Shown here in pieces: positions 25,919 to 35,635 of a stretch of DNA of 64,000 nucleotides; the first letter of the stretch is position 1, and every line of letters begins with the position of its first letter. The position numbers and the translations under genes were made by a program. Source of the stretch: Bacteroidales bacterium (GTDB lineage: Bacteria; Bacteroidota; Bacteroidia; Bacteroidales; F082); the NCBI GenBank assembly GCA_017645275.1, contig JAGCPH010000047.1:55983-119982 (forward strand), read 5' to 3'. The notes beneath the pieces were generated by a model. It was not told the origin of the DNA and made no database searches. It worked only from the letters and a program-made list of their open reading frames with translations.

Positions 25919-26734
25919 ATGAAGAAACTGTTATTTCGAAACGTTTTGTATGCCGCAGTTGTCGCGACGTTGATCTTGACATCATGCGTGTCGCAAAAAA
26001 AGATTTTGTATTTGCAGAATGAGGCGATGAGCGATAGTATCACCTCGATTGAGTATCAGAACAAACGTAGTTTCGACTACAAGGTGCAACCGGGCGATAA
26101 CTTGTACATCAGAGTGTCGAGTATGGACAAGAACTTCTCGGAGTTCTTCAATAACACAGGTGACAGGATGGGGTCGTATGGATCAAGTAGTAATTCAAGT
26201 GGTAACCCAAGTATCTATCTTAATGGTTTCAACGTGAGTGACGAAGGTACAATCGACTTCCCATATGCAGGCAAGATCTACGTCAAAGACTTGACAATCG
26301 ATGAGATTCAGCAGAAGATTCAGACCATCATCGGTGAGTACCAGAAAGAGACAATCGTGTACGTGAAACTCGGTCTGTTTAACCTCACGATTCTCGGCGA
26401 GGTGGCGCGTCCGGGCCAGTATCAGGTCTACCAGTCGGACATCAACCTGTTCCAGGCCCTCGCTCTGGCAGGCAACGCTACCGATTTCGGTAACAAGAAA
26501 AACGTGAAAATCATACACCAGACAACAGAAGGTTCGCAGATTGTCAGAGTGAATATGAATGATGCCGATATTCTTGAGAATCCTCAGTATTATCTGAAGC
26601 CGAACGACATCATCTATGTCGAGCCAATGGGTATCAAGAGATACGGTTTCACCACGATGCCTTATTCAACAATCTTCTCGGCAGCATCATTGCTTGTTAC
26701 TGTTTTAACATTCTTATTAGTAACCGCTAAATAA
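25919..26734 (+). CDS. Polysaccharide export outer-membrane lipoprotein (Wza-like)
   Basis: A 271-aa protein with lipobox LILTSC. The Poly_export domain follows: KVQPGDNLYIRVSSMD, then NVSDEGTIDFPYAGKI. An SLBB-type beta-grasp repeat carries LTILGEVARPGQYQV, and LNPNDIIYVEP-like LKPNDIIYVEPMG is near the end. A hydrophobic C-terminal segment (AASLLVTVLTFLLV) probably spans the outer membrane. Wza-type proteins form the export channel for capsule or exopolysaccharide. The partner tyrosine kinase gene follows after 8 bases. No glycosyltransferases lie directly beside the pair. Confidence 0.9.
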   Translation: MKKLLFRNVLYAAVVATLILTSCVSQKKILYLQNEAMSDSITSIEYQNKRSFDYKVQPGDNLYIRVSSMDKNFSEFFNNTGDRMGSYGSSSNSSGNPSIYLNGFNVSDEGTIDFPYAGKIYVKDLTIDEIQQKIQTIIGEYQKETIVYVKLGLFNLTILGEVARPGQYQVYQSDINLFQALALAGNATDFGNKKNVKIIHQTTEGSQIVRVNMNDADILENPQYYLKPNDIIYVEPMGIKRYGFTTMPYSTIFSAASLLVTVLTFLLVTAK

Positions 26735-26742
26735 TTTTTGTC

Positions 26743-29265
26743 ATGAGTACAAACAACGATAGTCAGAATTTCCAGAGACCTATTCAGACTCAGGAGGAAA
26801 ACAGTATTGATATCAAAACCATTATCATTAAGGTTTTGAGTTACTGGTATTTATTTGTCATTTTTGGATTTTTGGCGTTGTCGGCAGGATATGTATACAA
26901 CCGCTACACTACTAATGTTTATCAAGTTTCATCGTCCATTTACATCAAAGAGCAGAAGATGGGTATGGACGCTGCCGCAATGATGACGGGTATGAATTTC
27001 AGAAGCTTGGGTAATGTCGATAACGAAATAGGTATTTTGAAATCATACATGATTGCTGAAAAAGCATTGAGGAACCTGGATTTCAACGTGTCGTATTATG
27101 CAAAAGGCCGTCTGGCGACAGTGGAATTGTACAAAGACAATCCTTTCACCGTTGAGGTTGACTATTCAGTACCTCAGATGGTGGGCGTGCGTTATTTCGT
27201 GAAAATCCTCGACGATGGCGAGTATTTGTTGTCGGCAAAAGCGGAAGTAGCAAGCAAGTATGACTTTAACGAGGATAAATACGTCGGCAGAGTTGGCAAT
27301 TTGAACTTTGAAGAGAAATATCATTTCGGTGATACCGTTAATAACAAATACAACAAATTCCGTATCATCCTTAACAGCCATTATAATGCTGATAACGACA
27401 ACAGAATGAAGCTTTCATTCTGCATCAACAGTATGGTTTCGCTTGTTGGTCGTATGAGTAGTGGCATGAGCGTGTCGAACATGAACAAACAGGCATCGTT
27501 GCTGATTCTCACGCAACAGGGAACCAATGCGGCGAAAATCACCGATTATTTGAACGAGGTGTGCAATCAATTCATACAAAGAGATCTCGATTTGAAGAAC
27601 AGGGTTTCGGACAATACAATCAAATTTATTGATAATGAATTGGTTGGCATTCAAGAGTCGTTGAGCAAGGCTGAGGTTGACCTTCAGAGATTCCAGCAAG
27701 GCAATGACTTTATGAACCTCAGCACTCAGGCTAACGATTTGTTCAATTACTTAAAAGAACAAGAGAAACGTAAGGCTGAGCTCGAGTTGAACCTCAAATA
27801 CTACACCGATTTGAAGGTTTATATCGAGGCAAACCTCGACGAGCCTGACAAACTTATCGCCCCGAGTGCTATGGGTATCCAGGACCCTCTGTTGAACAGC
27901 CTCGTGAGCCGTTTGGTCGATCTCTCAAGTAAGAAGTCAACACAGTTGATTACCTCAACCGACAAGAACCCTGTGGTTATCAGTTTGGACCAGCAGATTG
28001 CCCAAACCAAACTGCAGCTGTTGGAAAACATCAACAACATTATCAACAACGCACGTCTGACCATCAAAGGTATAAACGACAACATCGCAAAACTTGATGA
28101 GCAGGTTAAAGAGTTGCCTGAGACACAACGTCAGCTGCTTGGATATGAGCGTAAGTTCACATACAGCGAGAATATCTACAACTTCTTGATGCAGCGTCGT
28201 TCAGAGGCACAGATTCTCAAAGCGAGCAACACTCCTGACAATGAGATCATCGACACTGCCAAACTGTCACTTGTCAGAAAAGTGGCTCCTCGTACGACGA
28301 TGATTTATTTAGTGGCATTGATTTTAGGTCTGGCCATACCGATAGCATATATCTTCCTTGTTGACTTCTTCAATACTAAGATTATGGAGCGTAAGGATAT
28401 CGAACAGGCAACTAATTTCCCGATCATCGGACAGATTCCTCAGATTGAATCGAGCTCCAACACAAAGACCATGGTTATCGAGTCACCGAAGTCGCCTGCT
28501 GCCGAGTCGTTCCGTTCAATACGAACGAATATCGATTTCATCACGCAGGGTAAGGAGAGATGTACGGTGCTTGTGACAGGTGATATGGCGTCAGTGGGTA
28601 AGACCTATATCTCCATTAACTTGGCTTCGATCTACGCCCTTTACGGAAAGAAGACGGTGCTTATCGGATTCGACTTGCGTAAACCTCGTTTGTATCAGGA
28701 GTTTGGATTGAGCAACAAGCTTGGAACGACATCATATCTTGCCAACAAAGCATCTCTTGATGAGATCATCCAACCTTCAGGTAAGTTGCCGTCGTTGGAT
28801 GTCATCTGTGCTGGTCCTGTGCCGCCTAACCCAGCAGAGCTTATCGCTTCAGACCGTTGCGCACAGCTGTTTGCTGAGCTGAAAGAAAGATACGATTATA
28901 TCATCATCGATACTCCACCTCTCGCTTTGGTGACCGATGCATTCTTGCTTATGAAATATGCAGATGCTAACTGTTACGTGGTGCGTCAAGGTCATACAAA
29001 CAAGAAAGTGTTCGCTTCTATAACTAAAGATTTGGAAGACCGTGGACTTAAGATCAACATCATTATCAATGGTATCGTGTTCTCAGGTACCTATGGATAT
29101 CGTTACAGCTACGGTTATGGTGGTTATGGCTATGGCTATGGTTACGGCTACGGTTATGGCTATGGCTACGGCTATGGAACCGGTTACTACGGAAGCGACA
29201 ACCATCATCACAGCAAGAAGAAAGAAGGTCTGTTGGCCCGTATTCTCAGAAAAAGAAGAGAATAA
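26743..29265 (+). CDS. Polysaccharide co-polymerase / BY-kinase (Wzc-like) with Tyr-Gly tail
   Basis: An 840-aa inner-membrane protein. The N-terminal Wzz domain is flanked by membrane helices (about 32-50 and 522-543), and the periplasmic part has coiled coils with a GNVD-type pattern. The C-terminal bacterial tyrosine kinase has Walker A TGDMASVGKTYISINLA (about 612-628), Walker A' VLIGFDLRKPR and Walker B YIIIDTPPLALVTDAF. It controls polymer length and export with the Wza-like protein by cyclic autophosphorylation. The tail (about 783-815) has 16 Tyr, mostly alternating with Gly, encoded by a GGYTAY hexamer tract. This is much longer than a usual Tyr cluster and may vary in length. Confidence 0.93.
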   Translation: MSTNNDSQNFQRPIQTQEENSIDIKTIIIKVLSYWYLFVIFGFLALSAGYVYNRYTTNVYQVSSSIYIKEQKMGMDAAAMMTGMNFRSLGNVDNEIGILKSYMIAEKALRNLDFNVSYYAKGRLATVELYKDNPFTVEVDYSVPQMVGVRYFVKILDDGEYLLSAKAEVASKYDFNEDKYVGRVGNLNFEEKYHFGDTVNNKYNKFRIILNSHYNADNDNRMKLSFCINSMVSLVGRMSSGMSVSNMNKQASLLILTQQGTNAAKITDYLNEVCNQFIQRDLDLKNRVSDNTIKFIDNELVGIQESLSKAEVDLQRFQQGNDFMNLSTQANDLFNYLKEQEKRKAELELNLKYYTDLKVYIEANLDEPDKLIAPSAMGIQDPLLNSLVSRLVDLSSKKSTQLITSTDKNPVVISLDQQIAQTKLQLLENINNIINNARLTIKGINDNIAKLDEQVKELPETQRQLLGYERKFTYSENIYNFLMQRRSEAQILKASNTPDNEIIDTAKLSLVRKVAPRTTMIYLVALILGLAIPIAYIFLVDFFNTKIMERKDIEQATNFPIIGQIPQIESSSNTKTMVIESPKSPAAESFRSIRTNIDFITQGKERCTVLVTGDMASVGKTYISINLASIYALYGKKTVLIGFDLRKPRLYQEFGLSNKLGTTSYLANKASLDEIIQPSGKLPSLDVICAGPVPPNPAELIASDRCAQLFAELKERYDYIIIDTPPLALVTDAFLLMKYADANCYVVRQGHTNKKVFASITKDLEDRGLKINIIINGIVFSGTYGYRYSYGYGGYGYGYGYGYGYGYGYGYGTGYYGSDNHHHSKKKEGLLARILRKRRE

Positions 29266-29293
29266 TGCATGATAAGGCCATCACGAGGTGCGC

Positions 29294-30022
29294 TCATTCC
29301 AAAACGGTCTTTAAGACATCGTTTGAGTTTATCTCGTTGAATCCGCTGACATGCAGTTTGTAATATGTTATCACGGCATCGAGAAGCTGGCGACGCTCAG
29401 TATTTCTGAGGTTCAGGCTCTCGGTGCCGAATACATTTGTCCCGCAAAGGCGGTAAAATGCCTCACTTAATTGGTTGTCGATGAGATATAGGCTGCCGAT
29501 GCTGTCGTGGCGGAATATGCCTTCTTCAAGGTCAAAAATGTATCCCTGCTTGTAATTGTCTGCATTAGGCGCAAATCCTAGGTGACGGCTGAGCTCTATC
29601 GAAAATTTCAATGGGAAGTCGGCGTAGTTAGACTCGGCCTCGTCAAGGTGTGTCAGCGCATCGTGGATGAAGCCGAAGAGCTCGGTGTCGGTCTCCGAAT
29701 CTTGAATCGACTTGGATAGCATCTCGCACACGAAGAGCACTATGGCGTTTTTATTTATCTCGTAAGGTATTGATTTATAAGCATATTCGACACTTGCCTC
29801 TTTGAGGTATCCGAGTTCGCCGCGGGTGTCGGCGCAGGTGACATCGAGGAGGGTTAGTGGCTGAAACAAGGCCGCGCGTATCTTTGCTGTTTTGTTGAAA
29901 GCACCTTTTATCATAAACGAACGAAGGCCGTTTTCTTCTGTCAACAGCTTGACAATCAGACTGTTATCGCCATATTTTATGGCTTTGATGACGATGGCGC
30001 GTGTCTTGTCGGAGCGGTCCAT
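29294..30022 (-). CDS. recO: DNA repair protein RecO
   Basis: A 242-aa RecO, which with RecR helps load RecA on SSB-coated single-strand gaps. The N-terminal OB fold shows KTRAIVIKAIKYGDNSLIVKLLTEENG and SFMIKGAFNK, and the helical C-terminal domain includes FSIELSRHLGFAPNAD. The Zn-finger Cys set of some RecO proteins is absent, as is common in Bacteroidota. It lies 3 bases downstream of porZ on the same strand and converges on the BY-kinase gene with a 28-base gap. No terminator is visible between the convergent genes. Confidence 0.93.
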   Translation of the reverse strand: MDRSDKTRAIVIKAIKYGDNSLIVKLLTEENGLRSFMIKGAFNKTAKIRAALFQPLTLLDVTCADTRGELGYLKEASVEYAYKSIPYEINKNAIVLFVCEMLSKSIQDSETDTELFGFIHDALTHLDEAESNYADFPLKFSIELSRHLGFAPNADNYKQGYIFDLEEGIFRHDSIGSLYLIDNQLSEAFYRLCGTNVFGTESLNLRNTERRQLLDAVITYYKLHVSGFNEINSNDVLKTVLE

Positions 30023-30025
30023 CGG

Positions 30026-32287
30026 TTATTTCATGATAAGTACCTTGGTGGCGTAGGTCTCTTTACCGCTTTCGTCGCTCACGAAGATGAGGTAGATGCC
30101 AGGCTCCACGTTACGTCCGTTGATGTCGGTGCAGTCCCATACTGCCTGCCCGCCTTCGGCTTGGAGATGTGTCACGAAGGAGCCGTTAGTGGTGGTGATT
30201 TTCACTATCGCATCGTTGACAAGGCCTTTGATGCCTACTATTCCGCGGTGTTCGGGACGTACAGGGTTAGGATAGACGATGACGTTGGAGTTTTTCGTCT
30301 GTCCTTTAGAGGCGGTGCCTTTGTATGAGATGAGACCTTTGTCGGTGGCAAAATACACGTTGCCGTCGTCGTCGATGGTCATGTCGTTAATGGTGTTGGA
30401 GAACAGCGGGCTGTTTTCGGTGGTGAAATGGGTGTAGCTGACCTGACCGTCGTTGGAGGTGTGGAGTGCGCCGTCGTTGGTGCCGAACCACATTTTGTTG
30501 CTGCCGTCAACAGCGATGCTGAGCACCGACTGGCCTGAAAGCAGATAATCGGCTTGTCCGGTGCCGTCGTTGCGAGGGATAAGAATCCTTGAACAGGCGT
30601 AGGAGCTGTTGTTGAAAATCTTCCTGGAGTCGTAGAAGAGAGCCACGCCGTCGGTGGTGCCAATCCATACTGTGCCGTTGTTGTCGGTAACGAAGCAATT
30701 GGCGCTTCCCGGCAACGCACCTTGATTGGCGTTGGTCGTCACATGTTTGACCACGCTGCCGTTGTACACTATGATGGTGCCGTCGCGCTGTAAGATCCAT
30801 TTGATGTCGTGCTTGTCGACCATGATATGGCTGATGTCGCCAGTACCTATGTTAAACGCCTCCCAGGTGCCGTCGGTGCGCCAGACAGAGAGCATCTTGT
30901 CGGTGCCGCTGTTGGCAAGCCACATGTTGTTGCTGCTGTCGAAGTCGAAGCCGGTGACATAGGTGTAGTTGAGTACCAGATGCTTGCCCAGACTGCTGTT
31001 ATGATAGTCGTATATGTTGGTGACGACGTCGTTTTCAAATACCACGATACCTTTTGAATATGACGCCGCATACACAACGTTGCTGTTTCTCGGGTTTGAC
31101 TTCACGCACACTATGTCAGTCACGGTGTCGAACACGTGGTTCCACAGGTTAAACGACCACATGTCGCCGTCGTAATGATAGAATCCATAGTGTCGCCATG
31201 TAGGTGCCCATGTGCTGGTGTAGCCGCCTGGAGCCACCCAGACATCGTTGCCTGAGGCGTTGACCTCGAACACATTGTTGTTGTACGGGCCATTGAAACC
31301 TATCGCAGAATATGTGCCGTCTTGAAAAACTTTGCACAAAGAGCTGAAGATGGTGCCGGCCCAGTAGCAGTTGTTGCTGTTGTCAAAGAAAGCTGAGTTA
31401 GGGTAGATGCCGTCTTTGGTGAAGACAACCTGCTTGTTGGTGTCGTACACCTCTATGGTGCTCTGTCCGACTGTCAGCACAAGCAGATTGCCACAGGTCC
31501 TGATTTCGTCGATGATGCTGTATGTGTCATGGCTGAAATAGCCCCACGACAACGTGTCGTTGATTATCAGCAGCTGGTCGTTGTCGTTTTCATTGTCGGA
31601 ATAGTTTGCCACCACATAGCCGTTGAAAGTCTCGATATTAGAGAAATTGTTCACTGCATGCGGCAGTCCGTGGCCCATACGGCTCCATTGCGAGAAGTCG
31701 GCTAGCTGCGGGTTGTCGACGTCGGCATAGTAAATTCCGGTGGCGGTAGCAGCGTAAAAGACACCGTTTAAGATTGTTAAGTCGTTGACGCACAGATAGC
31801 TACCGTTGTTGCCGATGACATAGGTGTCTTTCACCTCCTTGCGCTGCAAGTCAATCACTACGATGCCGAATCCGCAGCAGACATAGGCGAATTTTCCGTC
31901 GAAAAACACATTGCGGATGGTCTTGTCGCCAAGTATATATTTGTTGTAAATATCTGGGATATTAAATGTATTATCTTGATTATCAATAATATCGATATTG
32001 GCATCGGTATAGCCTACAAACATCATGTCGGTGGCTTCGTTATACCTTATTATACTGATGCCGATGTCTGAGAGCCCGTTGACCTTAGAGAGATGGTTGA
32101 TGCTGGCGTCGTCCGTGTTGTAGTAATAGATGTCGTATGGTGTGGCTGAAAACACCTTGTTGTGCATCTTATCCACGCTGATCACGTTGACACCGGGGGT
32201 ATGCGTGGTCCATTCGCCGATGGCTTGAGCATAGCATAATATATTTGTTATCAATAAGATAGCTAAAATAAGTATATTTTTTTTCAT
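30026..32287 (-). CDS. porZ: PorZ-like T9SS beta-propeller protein
   Basis: A 753-aa exported protein with a signal peptide (to CYAQ, about residue 21). The start QAIGEWTTHTPGVNV, KVNGLSDIGISIIRYN and DANIDIIDNQ match the N-terminus of PorZ, part of the cell-surface attachment complex of type IX secretion. Repeats such as WIGTTDGVALF and WFGTNDGALH are two-component-regulator-propeller blades. The C-terminal domain (VYPNPVRPEHRG, EGGQAVWDCTD, GIYLIFVSDESG) resembles a sorting domain that is retained in PorZ. By family it helps sorting and A-LPS linkage of cargo. Neighbouring recO follows after 3 bases. Confidence 0.85.
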   Translation of the reverse strand: MKKNILILAILLITNILCYAQAIGEWTTHTPGVNVISVDKMHNKVFSATPYDIYYYNTDDASINHLSKVNGLSDIGISIIRYNEATDMMFVGYTDANIDIIDNQDNTFNIPDIYNKYILGDKTIRNVFFDGKFAYVCCGFGIVVIDLQRKEVKDTYVIGNNGSYLCVNDLTILNGVFYAATATGIYYADVDNPQLADFSQWSRMGHGLPHAVNNFSNIETFNGYVVANYSDNENDNDQLLIINDTLSWGYFSHDTYSIIDEIRTCGNLLVLTVGQSTIEVYDTNKQVVFTKDGIYPNSAFFDNSNNCYWAGTIFSSLCKVFQDGTYSAIGFNGPYNNNVFEVNASGNDVWVAPGGYTSTWAPTWRHYGFYHYDGDMWSFNLWNHVFDTVTDIVCVKSNPRNSNVVYAASYSKGIVVFENDVVTNIYDYHNSSLGKHLVLNYTYVTGFDFDSSNNMWLANSGTDKMLSVWRTDGTWEAFNIGTGDISHIMVDKHDIKWILQRDGTIIVYNGSVVKHVTTNANQGALPGSANCFVTDNNGTVWIGTTDGVALFYDSRKIFNNSSYACSRILIPRNDGTGQADYLLSGQSVLSIAVDGSNKMWFGTNDGALHTSNDGQVSYTHFTTENSPLFSNTINDMTIDDDGNVYFATDKGLISYKGTASKGQTKNSNVIVYPNPVRPEHRGIVGIKGLVNDAIVKITTTNGSFVTHLQAEGGQAVWDCTDINGRNVEPGIYLIFVSDESGKETYATKVLIMK

Positions 32288-32344
32288 ATAATTAAGATAT
32301 TACAAATTAATAACGAAAACCAGCTTTAAATATTATGAAAAAAG

Positions 32345-32416
32345 TACCCTCGCGGGGAATCGAACCCTGATCTAAAGTTTAGGAAACTTCCATTCTATCC
32401 GTTGAACTACGAGGGC
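32345..32416 (-). tRNA. tRNA-Arg (anticodon CCT)
   Basis: A 72-base cloverleaf on the minus strand. The acceptor stem is GCCCTCG/CGAGGGT with a G-T first pair. The D-stem is GTTC/GAAT, and the anticodon stem is GAAGT/ACTTT with loop TTCCTAA, giving anticodon CCT (codon AGG). The T-stem CAGGG/CCCCG has an A-C mismatch at its second pair; the loop TTCGATT is normal. Discriminator A; CCA is not encoded. Confidence 0.9.
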
Positions 32417-32427
32417 ATTTTCTGCTG

Positions 32428-32435
32428 CAAAAGTA
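32428..32435 (-). promoter_or_regulatory. -7 box of tRNA-Arg
   Basis: TACTTTTG on the minus strand, 12 bases upstream of the tRNA 5' end, fits TAnnTTTG at the same spacing as for tRNA-Glu. Confidence 0.6.
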
Positions 32436-32477
32436 CGAATTTTTTAAATTAATTGCACATTATATTTATGAATTGTT

Positions 32478-32485
32478 TAATTTTG
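32478..32485 (+). promoter_or_regulatory. -7 box for panC-panD
   Basis: TAATTTTG on the plus strand, 31 bases before the ATG at 32516, fits TAnnTTTG. Confidence 0.5.
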
Positions 32486-32515
32486 CATGTTTTTTTATAA
32501 TAAAATTTGAAGAAG

Positions 32516-33361
32516 ATGATTCAGGTTTTTAACTATATCGCTGATCTTCAATCGTTTTTGAAGGCAAAACGCGATTCGGGCCTTACCGTCGGCCTCGTTC
32601 CAACCATGGGTGCATTGCATGAAGGACATCTTTCACTCATCCGCCGTGCTAAAAAAGAGAACGACATTGTTGTAGCAAGTGTGTTTGTGAACCCTGTACA
32701 GTTTAACAACCCTGTCGACTTGGAGAAATACCCTCGCACTCCTGAGAGAGACGTGGCATTGCTTGAAAGTGCGGGCTGTGACGCGGTGTTTATGCCGTCG
32801 GTGGAGGAGATGTACCCCACAAAAGTTGAAGACCATTACGATTTCGGCGCTATCGAGCATGTTATGGAAGGTGCTTGTCGTCCGGGACATTTCAACGGAG
32901 TGGCCATTGTGGTGCGCAAGTTGTTTGAGATAGTGGAGCCTAACAGAGCTTATTTTGGCGAGAAAGACTTCCAGCAGCTGGCTATCATCTGCAAGCTGGT
33001 GAAAGATTACAATATAAATCTTGAAGTGGTGCCTTGTGATATCGTCCGTGAGAAAGACGGTTTGGCAATGAGTTCACGTAATATGCGCCTCAATGCTGAT
33101 GAACGCACCATTGCACCGTTGATTTACAAGGTGTTAAAAGAAACTGTCGCCGATTATGAGACGATGAGTCCGGCCGAGATGAAGGCTCTTGCACTGAAAA
33201 AATACTCCGACATAAAACAATTTGACGTTGAATACGTTGAGATAGCAGACGAGGCGACATTGCAGACCGTCACCGACTGGAAAGACAGCGAACATGCACG
33301 TATCTTCGTGGCTTTGCAGCTTGGACCGGTCCGTCTGATTGATAACTTGAGAATTTATTAA
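32516..33361 (+). CDS. panC: Pantothenate synthetase
   Basis: A 281-aa enzyme that joins pantoate and beta-alanine with ATP in the cytoplasm. It has the HIGH-like motif [20 protein letters not shown], the GEKDFQQL motif and the KMSKS-like [13 protein letters not shown] three codons upstream (32507) opens the frame, but the ATG at 32516 gives [12 protein letters not shown], the usual family start, so I chose it. No strong Shine-Dalgarno is seen for either. panD follows 1 base after the stop, so the gene pair makes pantothenate from pantoate and aspartate. Confidence 0.95.
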   Translation: MIQVFNYIADLQSFLKAKRDSGLTVGLVPTMGALHEGHLSLIRRAKKENDIVVASVFVNPVQFNNPVDLEKYPRTPERDVALLESAGCDAVFMPSVEEMYPTKVEDHYDFGAIEHVMEGACRPGHFNGVAIVVRKLFEIVEPNRAYFGEKDFQQLAIICKLVKDYNINLEVVPCDIVREKDGLAMSSRNMRLNADERTIAPLIYKVLKETVADYETMSPAEMKALALKKYSDIKQFDVEYVEIADEATLQTVTDWKDSEHARIFVALQLGPVRLIDNLRIY

Positions 33362-33362
33362 G

Positions 33363-33707
33363 ATGAACATAGAGATTCTGAAATCGAAGATACATCGCGC
33401 CACAGTGACGCAGGCCGACCTCGACTATATCGGCAGCATCACTATCGACGAAGACCTGATGGATGCCGTCAACCTCATTGAAAATGAGAAAGTTGACATC
33501 TACGACGTGACCAACGGTAACCGTCTGCACACCTATGTCATCAAGGGCAAACGTGGCAGCGGTGTCATCGGCATCAACGGGGCAGCGGCACATCTGGTGA
33601 AGAAAGGCGACATCGTGATTATAGCGTCGTACTGCTCGATGGACTTTGAAGAAGCCAAGAAATTCAAGCCGATGATTGTTTTTCCTGACAAAAACAACAA
33701 AATTTGA
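33363..33707 (+). CDS. panD: Aspartate 1-decarboxylase
   Basis: A 114-aa pyruvoyl-dependent enzyme making beta-alanine from aspartate. It needs self-cleavage between G24 and S25, and both are present (DYIGSITID). [15 protein letters not shown] before the site and [12 protein letters not shown] after it are typical. The size is normal. It follows panC and supplies its substrate. Its stop overlaps the TTG start of the next gene by 3 bases. Confidence 0.95.
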   Translation: MNIEILKSKIHRATVTQADLDYIGSITIDEDLMDAVNLIENEKVDIYDVTNGNRLHTYVIKGKRGSGVIGINGAAAHLVKKGDIVIIASYCSMDFEEAKKFKPMIVFPDKNNKI

Positions 33708-34684
33708 ATAAAAAGACGTCCAAAACACTGTGGTATGTAGCCTTCCTCGCGTTGGGAGTGGCTTTGTTATGGTTCAGTTTCCGTAACATTGACTTGGCAC
33801 AGCTTTGGACCGACATCAAAGGGGCGAACTACACATGGATGCTGTTGAGCCTCATGTGTTTGGCTGTCTCGTTATTTTTCAGAGCTTTACGTTGGAACAT
33901 ACAGATTGAGGCGCTCGGATATCAAACAAGGCCGTCGACAACGTTCGGTGCCGTTTTAATCGCTTATCTCGCCAACTGCATCTTCCCGCGACTCGGCGAA
34001 GTGGCACGTTGCAGCGTTCTGAAACGTAAAGAAAACATCCCATTCGACAAGACTTTCGGCTCGGTTATTTCAGAGCGTATCATAGACTTGCTGGTGTTGT
34101 TCGGACTGGCATTTCTGGTCATCGTGTTCCAATGGAAACTTCTCGGAAGTCTCATCACCTCGTGGATGGTACCGCTTCTTAATAAGCTGATAAACAATGT
34201 GTTACTTGGAATTGTGGTGGTTCTGGCAGGCATTGCTTGTATCGTTTTATTGATAAAAATCATAAGAAGAAACAAAAAAATAGCGTCACTTTGGCATGGT
34301 TTTGTCGATGGCATCAAGTCGGTCGTCACGATGCAACAGAAATGGCGTTTTGTGCTGTATACGCTGGGTGTTTGGGGCTTTTATGTCATCATGACATGGC
34401 TGCCGTTTTATATGCTTCCAGAGACTAGCCACCTCGGTTTGGTCGAGGCGATAACATTGCTTGGCATCGCCACTTTGGGCGTGGTGGCGCCGGTTCCGGG
34501 AGGCATCGGCACATATCATTTCATCGTCATCACCTTGCTGAGCGGCTTCTACGGCATTTCAGAACAAGTGGCAGGTTCATTCGCCGCCATCAACCATGGC
34601 TCACAGATGATATTTTATTTCATCACTGGAATAATTGCTTATGTAGTGATGTTTTTTATTGACAAGAGAAAACCGATAAACTAA
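33704..34684 (+). CDS. Lysylphosphatidylglycerol synthase-like/flippase-like integral membrane protein
   Basis: A 326-aa polytopic protein of the LPG-synthase TM region / YbhN family (UPF0104). About eight hydrophobic segments are seen, with [31 protein letters not shown] and [17 protein letters not shown] matching the family. No lysyl-transferase domain is attached, so lysine transfer is not expected; a lipid flippase-like role is often supposed. The start is TTG, overlapping the panD stop, which suggests translational coupling. No functional link to pantothenate synthesis is obvious. It ends 4 bases into the convergent lipoprotein gene. Confidence 0.82.
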   Translation: MNKKTSKTLWYVAFLALGVALLWFSFRNIDLAQLWTDIKGANYTWMLLSLMCLAVSLFFRALRWNIQIEALGYQTRPSTTFGAVLIAYLANCIFPRLGEVARCSVLKRKENIPFDKTFGSVISERIIDLLVLFGLAFLVIVFQWKLLGSLITSWMVPLLNKLINNVLLGIVVVLAGIACIVLLIKIIRRNKKIASLWHGFVDGIKSVVTMQQKWRFVLYTLGVWGFYVIMTWLPFYMLPETSHLGLVEAITLLGIATLGVVAPVPGGIGTYHFIVITLLSGFYGISEQVAGSFAAINHGSQMIFYFITGIIAYVVMFFIDKRKPIN

Positions 34685-35544
34685 TCTTCAAGATAGTTGA
34701 TATAATATCTTTTTTCTGTAACGATTTTTGATAGATACTCCACGGGGTCAAAGTGTGGTAATATGACTTCTTCTATTTGTGTTTTTAATGTCGGATAATT
34801 GTTGTTATACTGATATGTATAGGTATAATAATCCCCTGTATTCAGTATAGGGAAAAGATCTGTTATTCTTTCGCTGGTCATATTGTTTGACGACATCAGC
34901 GCAAAGTCCGCTTTAATAATAGCCAATGCCAATAATGCGTCAGAGCCGTGATACGGATTGTTTTTGTTATCATAAGTGTATGACATTTCTATAATACAAA
35001 CGTCCGACTCAAAACATTTTATCATGCTGATATTGTTGCCATTCCAGGTAATTGTAAAATACTCAGGTAAATCAACTTTATTTATCCTTATAATCTTGTT
35101 TCCTGAGTAAACCAATTCCCAAACTTCACTTAATTTATCTTCTGAAACAAATTCAATCCTGCTTATTTTATCGTTATCGTAATAACAAATCATTCTTTCA
35201 TTTATAGCTGGTGCTGTGATTTCTGAAATATGACCGTTGTCATACGTAAAATTCAATGATAAATCATCATATATGAATTGGGAATAGTTTTCAATTGAGT
35301 AAAGCTTGTCTCCATTCCATGTCCAGCGTTCGCGAAGTTCGTTGTCTTGATATTCAGAATTATATTCATTCCATGTTTGGCCATTGTCATTGGATATATA
35401 ATCATGGCGCTCGTATTCGTAATAAATCTCGCTGATTTTCTTTGAAGATGAAGATGGAGTTGGGATTGGTGTCACCGGATCTTCGCCGCAAGATGACAAC
35501 AAGGCCACACATACGAACAATGCTGGAATTAATAATTTTTTCAT
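34681..35544 (-). CDS. Lipoprotein of unknown function (YD-repeat-like)
   Basis: A 287-aa lipoprotein (lipobox LLSSC). A Pro/Ser linker follows, and then a run of short beta-strand repeats such as YDNGHISEI, YDNDKISRIEF, YSGNKIIRI and WNGNNISMI. This looks like DUF4595 or degenerate YD/Rhs-type repeats common in Bacteroidota surface lipoproteins. Function unknown. The base composition is more AT-rich than the neighbours. It has its own promoter and stands between genes of unrelated function, facing the flippase-like gene at its 3' end. Confidence 0.72.
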   Translation of the reverse strand: MKKLLIPALFVCVALLSSCGEDPVTPIPTPSSSSKKISEIYYEYERHDYISNDNGQTWNEYNSEYQDNELRERWTWNGDKLYSIENYSQFIYDDLSLNFTYDNGHISEITAPAINERMICYYDNDKISRIEFVSEDKLSEVWELVYSGNKIIRINKVDLPEYFTITWNGNNISMIKCFESDVCIIEMSYTYDNKNNPYHGSDALLALAIIKADFALMSSNNMTSERITDLFPILNTGDYYTYTYQYNNNYPTLKTQIEEVILPHFDPVEYLSKIVTEKRYYINYLED

Positions 35545-35583
35545 GATGATTACGTTTTTGTTATTATGAATAAAAATTTAACG

Positions 35584-35591
35584 CAAAGTTA
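35584..35591 (-). promoter_or_regulatory. -7 box for the YD-like lipoprotein
   Basis: TAACTTTG on the minus strand, 39 bases before the ATG at 35544, fits TAnnTTTG. Confidence 0.45.
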
Positions 35592-35612
35592 TATGTTTTC
35601 GTATATCTTTTT

Positions 35613-35620
35613 TAATTTTG
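35613..35620 (+). promoter_or_regulatory. -7 box for rfaE2
   Basis: TAATTTTG on the plus strand, 15 bases before the ATG at 35636, fits TAnnTTTG; the leader would be very short. Confidence 0.45.
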
Positions 35621-35635
35621 CAAAAAAAATAAAAG

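Noticed and set aside
32417-32515. Riboswitch before panC
   Set aside because: The gap holds only the tRNA-Arg promoter and the panC -7 box; no long conserved stem is seen.
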